This document shows positions 7,866 through 16,200 of a stretch of 17,548 bases of DNA, piece by piece. How positions within the stretch are numbered: position 1 is the first letter of the stretch; each line of letters starts with the position of its first letter. The translations under genes and the position numbers were made by a program. The stretch comes from Neocallimastix lanati (nom. inval.) (taxonomy: Eukaryota; Neocallimastigomycota; Neocallimastigomycetes; Neocallimastigales; Neocallimastigaceae): assembly GCA_016946835.1 (NCBI GenBank), contig JACVTC010000379.1, positions 17,501-35,048 of the forward strand, written 5' to 3'. The notes below the pieces were generated by a model. It saw only the letters and a list, made by a program, of their open reading frames with translations. It made no database searches and was not told the origin of the DNA.

Positions 7866-9053
7866 ATGGGAGATGGGTACCCATATGTGCAAGTCTATGT
7901 AAACTCTTGTCAGTCCTGTGCAAGAAACAAAATAAATAGGCACAGAAAATATGGTCTTCTACAACCTTTGGATACTCCCGAAAGACCTTGGAAATCTATT
8001 GAAATCGACTTTCTATGTGGTCTTCCCGATTCTAAAGGATATACAGTAATAATGGTAGTTGTAGATCGTTTTTCTAAAATGATCCACTTAATTCCCTTTA
8101 AACAAATACCTGATGCAAAACAAACTGCTAAGGCTTTTATGAATAATATCTTTAAACTACATGGTTTACCTCAAGATATTTATACAGACAGAGGATCACA
8201 ATTTACAAGTGCTCTTTGGAATGAATTTATGCACTTACTAAAAATTAAAAATAATATAGCTACCACAGATCATCATGAAACCGTCGGACAAGTTGAAAGA
8301 TGTAACTCTTTTATTGAACAATATCTTAGGGCTTATTCAAGAGCTTATTATCATGATGACTGGATAGATTGGATCTACCTTGCAGAATTTGCATATAATA
8401 ATTCGGTTAATGAATCTACTAAGGAAACACCTTTCTTTATAAATTATGGGTTCCATCCTTCCATGGACGAATTCTTTTTATTACCTCAAATGGATACTAA
8501 TTTTAAATATATAAAAAATATAAATACTAGTTTTAATCACATTAAAGACGTCTTACTACGTTCCAAAGAATTATATAAAAGGCATGCTGATAAGAAAAGA
8601 TTAGAACCTCCTGTTTTTAAAGAAGGTGACTTAGTATGGGTTCAAACTCCTCCTTCTCTTAATATCGAAGATTATTCTAAATTATCACCTTGTAAGTACG
8701 GACCTTATAAAGTACTTGAAGCTTTAGATAATAATAATTATAAAATAGATTTAAAAAGATCTCCTTTCCCTAAACACCATCCAATATTCCATATATCTGC
8801 GCTCGAGCCTTTCATTCCTACTCCTCCAGAATATAGAAAAAGAAGATCTCATAATGAATCTATTAAAGATATTATAGAAATAGCAGGATTTAGGACCAAT
8901 TATAAGAAAAAATGTTATGAATATCGTGTAAGGTATAAATATAAAAATTCATATGATTGGGTTCCTTCAGAAGAAGTTGAAAATAACCCAAGAAATCAAG
9001 AGATTTATTTATTATATTTAAATAATGGAAGGAAGCTTACTTCGATAGCTTAT

Positions 9054-9059
<6 letters not shown>
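7866..9059 (+). CDS. pol: Chromovirus Pol, C-terminal part: integrase core and chromodomain-like tail (fragment after SINE)
   Basis: The ATG at 7866 lies inside the SINE and is accidental; element-derived sequence begins with the right duplication copy at 7896. The frame is the same as that of the upstream pol fragment. Residues C15 and C18 (CQSC) complete the integrase zinc finger. The catalytic triad is D48 (EIDF), D108 (TDRGSQF) and E144 (GQVERCN), a DD35E spacing. A GPY-type module (KYGPYKVLEA...HPIFHISALEPF) follows at about 275-320, then a chromodomain-like segment near 335-390 with IIEIAGFR, YRVRYK and DWVPSEE. In related elements the chromodomain steers integration to histone-marked chromatin. 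Without a start codon or an intact N-terminus this fragment is probably not made as active integrase. It ends at TAA 9057-9059. Confidence 0.88.
7896..7910 (+). repeat. Target-site duplication of the SINE, right copy
   Basis: This is an identical 15-bp copy of 7443-7457. The integrase reading continues from it with CAGTCCTGT, which gives the second zinc-finger cysteine. Confidence 0.95.
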
Positions 9060-9095
<36 letters not shown>

Positions 9096-9660
9096 GAAAT
9101 TTTATTTTTTATTATTAATTTTTTAACTTTTACTTTATTATTATCTATTTTTTTTAGTTAATTTTAATTTTTCAATATTTCTAAAATGAAATTTCAATTT
9201 CAAAATTTCAAAATTCAAAAATTCAAAAATTCAAAAAATATAGCTATATTACACTCTTAACAATCAATTTATAATTCAACATAATCAAAATTTTATAAAT
9301 TATTATAATTTTCATTTTTTTTAAAATTTAATGCAACAAATTAAGAAGTTAATTGAAATTAAATTTCAAAATTTCAATTTCAAAAATTCTAAATCAAATT
9401 CATTCAAAAATGGTACCATTATATTCACAACTATCAATTTCATTAACTAAATTTTAATTTTACTAAATTTTAGAAATTTCAAAATTTCAATGAAATGGTC
9501 ACTTGAAATGGGGGTTCCTATAAAAATTTAAAAGGACTCAAGCGACCTTCTTCCTTTGAAATTAAAAAATTTTTAATTTATGAAATTTCAAAAAATTTTT
9601 TTAATAAAAATTTAGACCTCCGTATCGTTACACAAAAATCGTCTTGAATCCGATTTTTAT
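9058..9660 (+). other. Chromovirus 3' non-coding region with a 34-base A-run
   Basis: A run of 34 A (9058-9091) begins inside the pol stop codon. The rest, up to the purine tract, is dominated by repeats of AAATTTCAAAATTTCAATTTC and ATTCAAAA with no open frame. An 8-bp inverted repeat, AAAAATCG (9634-9641)/CGATTTTT (9651-9658), lies just before the purine tract. Confidence 0.7.
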
Positions 9661-9667
9661 GGGAGGG
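9661..9667 (+). promoter_or_regulatory. Polypurine tract for plus-strand priming
   Basis: GGGAGGG stands three bases before the 3' LTR and is one of the very few G-runs in the region. It is the expected position of the RNase H-resistant primer. Confidence 0.75.
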
Positions 9668-9670
9668 CGT

Positions 9671-10374
9671 TGTTGAAATTATAACTGAATTGAAATCTCA
9701 ATTTCAGTTATTTACATTTCAATAATTAAAAATATTATTTATTTAATTATAAATAATATATATATTTAAATAATTAATAATTAATATAAATTCTTGTTTA
9801 ATATTTAAAGGGTTATCTTAGGCCTAATAATCCTGAGAATATTAATAAATAAGGTTTATATTAATAATTAATTTCAATGATACATTTGACGTCACGTGTA
9901 TTTTATTTGTGTTATGTTTTTATATATGTTTACAACATATCTATATTAAATTCAATTATTCAAATTAATTATATAATTAAATTTATCCTTATATTTTATT
10001 ATTATTTATATTATTATTATCTTATAATTAAATATTATTATTATGTAACTTACAAAGTATAAAAGAAAGATGTAAAAATCTATCTTTTATGTTCTTTGTA
10101 AGGTTATTGTAAAATTATCTTAATAGTAATATATTATAGATATTTTATTATTAAATAAAATAAATAAATTTAAAATCAAATTAATTTGATAATTCTAATT
10201 ATCAAAGTTTATTATAAATAAATTTTTATTAAACTAAACATTTAAATATTTATTATTATTATTATATATCTATATAGTATATTACTATATAGACATATCG
10301 ACTTAGTGAATATTTTTATTAAAACATATTATTTTATTTAAATTTAAATTATAAATTATATCAAAATCTTAACA
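9671..10374 (+). repeat. 3' LTR of the chromovirus (704 bp)
   Basis: It begins TGTTGAAATT and ends CTTAACA. It is colinear with 2891-3602, with about eight substitutions and an 8-bp deletion near 10010. The TATA box (10058-10065) and the 13-nt self-primer (10098-10110) are unchanged. Confidence 0.95.
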
Positions 10375-10379
10375 TAATT
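10375..10379. repeat. Target-site duplication, right (TAATT)
   Basis: It is the same pentamer as 2886-2890. Confidence 0.9.
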
Positions 10380-10799
10380 ATAATTTCCAATAGTATAATA
10401 TGAATTATTAGTTAGTTCCGTATCATCATGTAAGAATCTATAATTATTTTTAAATAAAATAATTATATTTTCTTAGTTAAAGTTATAATTATAACTTTAT
10501 TTAATTATATAATATTTATTCATTTAAATATTATTAATAATTTATTTAACCCATATTAAATATTCATTAATTTAATACAACAAAATTTATTTAATTAATT
10601 ATTATTTATACATTTATTAATAATTATAGTTTATTTAATTATACATTTAATTATTAAATTTATTAGTTTTAGTTTATTTATTTAATTAAATTGTAAACAA
10701 ATGTATTATGTATTCTAATATGTATTTTAATAATGTATTCTGTATTTTGTTTATTAATATCATTATGTTATTTTCCTTATTTGTAAATTTATAATTTTT

Positions 10800-11091
10800 T
10801 GATCGAAATATCTTTTATTATTTTATTCTTTTATTTTCGATCAATTACATTAGATTAACGAATCGGTTAATTAGGGTTTTTCCCAATTACTTCTTAAAAG
10901 TAATTGGTTTTACCTAATTGATACGATGATCGATATGGATAGAATATCGATCAAAAATCTTATCTAGGTTTTTCTCTCTAATCTTTTCCTAGATAAGAGA
11001 TTTGTTAAGATTAGAAAACATTTTTTAATTTAACCTTATTTTTCAAAAAAGTATAAATAAGGCTCTTGAATTCTCTTTGAGAAATCAAGAG
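10800..11091 (+). repeat. Cluster of six perfect or near-perfect inverted repeats in LTR unit a
   Basis: In order: TGATCGAAA/TTTCGATCA (10800-10808, 10835-10843); CCAATTACTT/AAGTAATTGG (10883-10892, 10898-10907); TGATCGATAT/ATATCGATCA (10927-10936, 10944-10953); an 11-bp pair around CTTATCTAGG (10958-10968, 10988-10998); CCTTATTT/AAATAAGG (11034-11041, 11055-11062), which holds the TATA box in one arm; and CTCTTGA...TCAAGAG with an inner TTCTC/GAGAA (11063-11091). The same series recurs in unit b at about 11821-12110. Confidence 0.8.
11052..11059 (+). promoter_or_regulatory. TATA box of LTR unit a
   Basis: TATAAATA is followed by the 12-bp hairpin 11063-11091. The sequence and hairpin are conserved in unit b (12071-12078 and 12082-12110). 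Confidence 0.55.
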
Positions 11092-11393
11092 TTATTATTA
11101 TAACAATTATAATATAGTAATAACATTAACAAATATTTTATATTTCTATTTTAATAATGCAAGTTTTAATAAAACAAATTTAAAAATAAAATAAAATAAA
11201 ATAATCTTTTTCCTTTGTCAATTCTGTGTTATTAGTTCATTATAATTAGTTATAATAAACTCTTTCCTATAGAAGATAAGTATATTTATCTTTTTTGCTC
11301 TCTCAATTTAATAATAATTATTATTTAATTATTATTAAGTTGTAGTTAACAATTTAATTATAATTAATTTTATAATTAAATTATTACACATAA

Positions 11394-12407
11394 TGTAAGA
11401 ATCTATAATTATTTTGTTAAAAATAATTATATTTTCTTAGTTAGGTTATAATTAATATAACTTTTATTTAACTCATATTTCATTTATACAATTAATTATA
11501 ATTAATAATTTATTTAATTATATATTAAAATTTTTATTTAGTTTAATATTAAAAATTTATTTAATCAAATAATTTTTATACATTTAAAATAATATTAAAT
11601 TTATTTAATTATTCACTTAATTATTAAATTTATTAGTTTTAGTTTTCTCTCACTTATTAAATCATAAACTAAAACACTATTCTGTATTTTATCATGTATT
11701 CTGTATTCTATCATGTATTCTGTATTGTATTAATCATGTATTTTATTATTAATGTATTGTTTTATATTTTTTATGTAAAGTTCTATAAAATAGAACTAAA
11801 TAGATTAAATTTTAAATTTTATGATCGAAATAATTTTCATTATTTTATTCTTTTATTTTCGATCATTATATTAGATTAAGTAATCGGTTAATTAAGGTTT
11901 TTCCAATTACTTCTTAAAAGTAATAGGTTTTACTTAATTAACGCGATGATCGATATGGATAGAATATCGATCAAAAAACTTATCTAGGTTTTTCTTCTAG
12001 TCTTTTCCTAGATAAAAGATTTGTTAAGATTAGAACCCCTTTTGATTTTAACCTTATTTTGACAAAAAAGTATAAATAAGGCTCTTGAATTCTCTTTGAG
12101 AAATCAAGAGTTATTATTATAACAATTATAATATAGTAATAACATTAACAAATATTTTATATTTCTATTTTAATAAAGCAAGTTTTAATAAAACAAATTT
12201 AAAAATAAAATAAAATAAAATAATCTTTTTCCTTTGTCAATTCTGTGTTATTAGTTTATTATAATTAGTTATAATAAACTCTTTCCTATAGAAGATAAGT
12301 ATATTTATCTTTTTTGCTCTCTCAATTTAATAATAATTATTATTTAATTATTATTAAGTTGTAGTTAATAATTTAATTATAATTAATTTTATAATTAAAT
12401 TATTACA
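11394..12407 (+). mobile_element. LTR-like unit b of a tandem pair (1014 bp)
   Basis: It is a direct repeat of 10429-11388 at a period of 965 bp, again with TGTAA/TTACA ends and CATAA on both sides (11389-11393, 12408-12412). The extra length comes partly from expansion of a TGTATTCTGTATT-type repeat at about 11685-11760. The inverted-repeat cluster and TATA box are preserved with scattered substitutions. Confidence 0.7.
12071..12078 (+). promoter_or_regulatory. TATA box of LTR unit b
   Basis: TATAAATA is in the same context as in unit a, followed by the hairpin 12082-12110 whose arms are unchanged. Confidence 0.55.
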
Positions 12408-12557
12408 CATAAATGTTAAGGTTTTAGAGAATTAAATAAAAATAAAGTAAGAAACACAAATTTTATTTATTTATTTATTATTTTTATTTATAAATTTATT
12501 TTATCAAATTTATTTTTTTTTTGATGATATTTAAAAATTAGTAGCAAAATTTACAAC

Positions 12558-12565
12558 TATTTATA
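12558..12565 (-). promoter_or_regulatory. LTR TATA box, second gypsy element
   Basis: TATAAATA on the minus strand, about 145 bases before the LTR end. Confidence 0.4.
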
Positions 12566-12722
12566 CTTTTTTTCAAGGCATAAAAGTTGTTCTTGCCACT
12601 AAATTACATTTTATTTATTTTTTTTTTTTAAAAACTATTAAATTTAAATTGATTTTTATAATTAATTATATAAAATTTAATTATAACAATATAAATAAAA
12701 TACATTTATAATATTAATAAAA

Positions 12723-12724
<2 letters not shown>

Positions 12725-12777
<53 letters not shown>
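12725..12777. repeat. 53-base T homopolymer
   Basis: It is uninterrupted T on the plus strand, followed by ATTTATTTATT. On the minus strand it reads AATAAATAAATAA and then A53, resembling a poly(A) addition signal and tail inside the LTR. Confidence 0.9.
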
Positions 12778-12779
<2 letters not shown>

Positions 12780-13293
12780 TTATTTATTTAAAAATATCTA
12801 AAATATTACTAATAAGAATTTATTTAATTGGCTATAATTTTTATTACAATCTGTTAAAATATTCAAATAAAAATAAAAATACTATTCTAATATAAAGGTT
12901 TTTAATAAAATAAAATATTTTTCAATATAAAATAAAACATTTCGATATAAAATTTTATAATAAAAAGTTAAAATATAATATATAAATTTTTAATTATCAA
13001 TATATAAAAATATTATTAATATAAATTTTCATTATTAATATAAAAAAAATAAGATTTATTATTAATATTGCTAATATAAGTTTTAAATATATAAAAATAT
13101 TACTATTAATATAAGATTTAATATAAAAATATAAAGTTTAATATAATTTTTGATTTAATTTTTGATCTTTGGATTTAAAAATTTATTAAAGTACAAAAAT
13201 AATAATGTACACATAATGTATTAGAAATAAATCGTAGATTTAATTAAGAATGCATTATTTAGTACATTCTTATCAAGATGCCCCGACGAAGAC

Positions 13294-16200
13294 TCAAGCT
13301 TCTCTGTAAGCGGAGTTAAACTTTACTAAATTTTTAAAGTGAACATTCCTATCGAGTTGCTTTCCAGTCTTCTGATCGATTAGGGTTGCCGTGTTGAATT
13401 GAATTTTTAAAATTTTAAATGGTCCATTGTAATATGGTTCTAGCTTAGTGCGGCTAAAGTTTCTAACAAGAACAAGATCACCAGCCTTTAATTCTTTTCC
13501 TTTTTTCATACTTATTTGTTCTTCTCGTCTTGTTGCCCAATACTTGTTAGCATTCTTCACATTTTCGCATGCTTCTCTAGTCCATTGATAATGACGAACA
13601 AATTTTTCCATTAAGATTTCATCATATGATTTACCTGCATTTTCAATTGTTCTTATGGCTATATCATAAGGCTGTTGGTCTTCTCTTCCATATACTAATT
13701 CAAAACTAGAATGTCCAGTAGCTGTATTTTTGGTAGTTCGAAGTGCCCATAAAGCAGAAGGTAAAACTTCATCCCAATCTTGATTTTTCCTTCCTAATAA
13801 ACGGAGTAATTTTCCAATTTCTTTATTTCGATTTTCAGTAAGGCCATTTGATTCAGGGTGGTAAGTAGCTACAAATTTAACATATACATCATAAAGATCA
13901 AGAAAGATTTTAGTCATATCAGAAGTGAATTGGACTCCATTATCAGTAGTAATAACTTGAGGTACACCATGTCTTGCAAAAACGTTTATTAAAAATTTAA
14001 TTATATCAGAGGAAGTTATGTTTTCAGTGGGTTCGGCTTCAACCCATTTGGTAAAGTAATCAACAGTTACTATAATATATTGATTATTATTTCTTGTTTT
14101 TGGTAACGGTCCTATAATATCTAATCCTAAATGCACAAAGGGACCCTCCACTTTAGTTGGATGGTTTTCGGTTGGTTCTGGATATGGTTGAGGACGATTT
14201 AATTGGCATTTTTCACAATTACTAACAATTCTTTTGATATCTTTAATCATATGATTCCAATAAAAGTTTTTCTTAAGTCTTTGATATGTTTTGTAATATC
14301 CTTCGTGGCCAATATTATGAGCTTCTAAAATTAATTTAAACCTTTCATTTTCGTCCGTTATTAATTTTCTATAATTTCCATTGTCGATAAAGTAATCTTC
14401 ACCATCAATAACAGTAAACTTTTCATTAATAAATTCCTTTATAACCTTAGATAATAATTCTTCATTATTTCCATTAGTAATTTTTGTTAATAATATCTTT
14501 CTCTCTTCCTTACTTTTCATTCTTGAAAGAGCATCAGCTAACACATTCTTTTTGCCTGATTCATATTTTATATTAATTCCAAGCATACTAGCGGTTAGAC
14601 ACCATCTTGTTTGCCTTGCATTCAAAGGTTCTTTATTCTTAAATAAACCAACTAATGGTTTATGATCTGTGTAAATAGTTGTAGGTAATGGATTTCCTTC
14701 AATATAAGATTTAAATTTAGTCATACAGTAAAATAAAGCTGTTCCTTCCAAATCTGTGATACCATAATTCTTTTCAGTTTTCTTCAAACTTCTACTTATA
14801 AAGTGTATTGGATGCTCCTTACCGGTTTCTTCTTCTTTTTGTAAAAGAACTCCACCAATTCCATTATACGAAGCATCAGTTCTAATGATAAAAGGTTTGT
14901 CAAATGACGGAAATTTTAGAATAGGTGCATTGATTAATTTTTCTTTTAGGAGTTCAAAGCTTTCTTGTTGTTCTTTATTCCATTCATATTTAGTATTCTT
15001 TTTCAATAATTTACATAAAGGTGAGGTAATTTGAGCATATTTAGGGATAAAGTCACGATAATACCCTATTGCTCCTAGAAATGATCTTAATTCATGAATT
15101 GATGAAGGGGCTTCCCACTTCTTAATAGCTGTTATTTTACTTTCCATGGGACTTAATCCTTTAGTAGTAAGTTTGTGACCTAATACATCAACTTCAGTTT
15201 GAAGAAAATGGCACTTTTCAATATTAATTTTTAACTTGTTTTCTTTAAATACTTCTAATACTTGTTTAATATGAATTAAATGTTCTTCGATACTTTTTGA
15301 ATAGATCAAAACATCATCAATAAATACATAAACAAATTCACCAATAAAAGGGAATAAAATTTTATTCATTTCTTTTTGGAAGGTTGAGGGAGCTCCAGTA
15401 AGTCCAAAAGGCATAACCTTAAATTGATAATTTCCAAACTTAGTAGTGAAAGTGGTTACTTCAACGCTTTCTTCATCCATTAAGATTTGGTGAAAACCAG
15501 AAAATAAATCAAGAGTTGTAAATATTTTAGATCCTCCGAGACTATCAAAAATTTCATCTATATATGGAACTGAATAAGAATCTTTTTCTGTCATATCATT
15601 GACTTTTCGGTAGTCAATACACAAGCGCCACTTTCCATTGTGTTTTAGAATGAGTACTACTGGAGATGACCATTCTGAACAGGATGGTTCTATCAATCCT
15701 TTCTTAATAAGCTTTGTAAGTTCTTCTTTTAAGATATCTGATTTTAATTTAGTTAACCTATAACTTCTTAATTTTACTGGCTTTGCATTTGCTTTCAAAC
15801 GGATCTTATGTGGTGAAAGTTTAGAAGGAGTTAGTTCTTCTGTTGAAGTGGCAACTATGTCAATCATTTCTTTGAGAATTTTAATAATTTGTTCTTTATA
15901 ATCTTTATTTAAGGTACTTAAAAATTCATCACTCTCAATAAATTCCATTGGAGTTAATTCCTTTATAATTTCCTTTTCATTATTCGTTTCTTTAACTTTT
16001 CTAATAGTGCAAATTATACTTTCTTCATCATAATATTGATTATTTATTTTAGCTATTTCTTCGTATTCACTTTCTGACAAAAGTTTACATAAACTGTTTA
16101 AGGTCGGATGAATAAATAAACAATGATTGATTTGAGTTTTAAAGTTTATTAACATATCATAAAATGAGTCTTCTTTCTCAATAATTCTAAAGTCCGCATT

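Larger units (their letters stand above)
7458..7895 (+). mobile_element. tRNA-derived SINE (438 bp) inserted in integrase
   Basis: This GC-richer block breaks the integrase reading frame and is bounded by a perfect 15-bp duplication, the hallmark of LINE-assisted target-primed insertion. Its first 75 bp fold as a tRNA with A and B boxes for RNA polymerase III. The remaining 360 bp or so are a unique body ending in hairpins at 7838-7858 and 7861-7890 and the tail AAGTC. There is no poly(A) or simple-repeat tail. No TTTT occurs anywhere in the unit, so polymerase III could read it end to end; the first downstream T-run is at 8069-8073. No open frame suggests a protein. Insertion plus one duplication copy is 453 bp, a multiple of three, but in-frame stops are present. 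The partner LINE is not in the window. Confidence 0.88.
2891..10374 (+). mobile_element. Full-length Ty3/gypsy chromovirus, 7484 bp including a nested SINE
   Basis: It has two direct LTRs with TG...CA ends, a TAATT duplication on both sides, gag, then pol in the order protease, RT, RNase H, integrase, chromodomain-like tail, and a purine tract before the 3' LTR. The LTRs differ by about eight substitutions and one 8-bp indel, so the insertion is fairly young. The order and the C-terminal chromodomain place it with chromoviruses (the Tf1/sushi/Maggy side of Ty3/gypsy). The only disabling change I see is the SINE in integrase. Removing the SINE and one duplication copy would leave 7031 bp. As it stands it cannot make an intact integrase, but its gag, protease, RT and RNase H appear intact. 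Confidence 0.93.
10429..11388 (+). mobile_element. LTR-like unit a of a tandem pair (960 bp)
   Basis: It begins TGTAAGAATC and ends TTATTACA, giving perfect 5-bp terminal inverted repeats TGTAA/TTACA. It is preceded by CATCA (10424-10428) and followed by CATAA (11389-11393). It contains TATAAATA at 11052 and a 29-nt hairpin at 11063. It has no coding capacity and no internal region between it and the next copy, so it reads as a solo LTR. The family is different from the two gypsy elements in the window. Confidence 0.7.
12414..13275 (-). repeat. Probable 3' LTR of the second gypsy element (about 862 bp)
   Basis: On the minus strand it would begin TGATAAG, 18 bases after the pol stop, and end CTTAACA. 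These ends form a 7-bp inverted repeat with one mismatch and have the TG...CA form. A minus-strand TATAAATA lies at 12558-12565. A 53-base homopolymer (12725-12777, A on the minus strand) interrupts it. The second LTR is outside the window, so the boundaries are inferred from terminal symmetry only; TGTACT at 13266 is an alternative start. Confidence 0.55.

Noticed and set aside
7446-7912. The insert behaving as an intron (GTAAAC donor in the duplication, CAAG or TCAG acceptor at its right end)
   Set aside because: Removal between these sites deletes 448 or 467 bases, neither divisible by three, and would not restore the integrase frame.
7364-7943. Minus-strand open frames at 7364-7588 and 7758-7943
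   Set aside because: They run across the pol/SINE boundary or the SINE body on the opposite strand and show no recognisable domain.
9877-10062. Small plus-strand open frame inside the 3' LTR
   Set aside because: It is almost all Tyr/Ile/Phe from AT-rich LTR sequence, and the corresponding stretch of the 5' LTR is altered by the 8-bp indel.
11694-11879. 61-codon open frame in LTR unit b
   Set aside because: It is a product of the TGTATTC repeat and is not conserved as an open frame in unit a.
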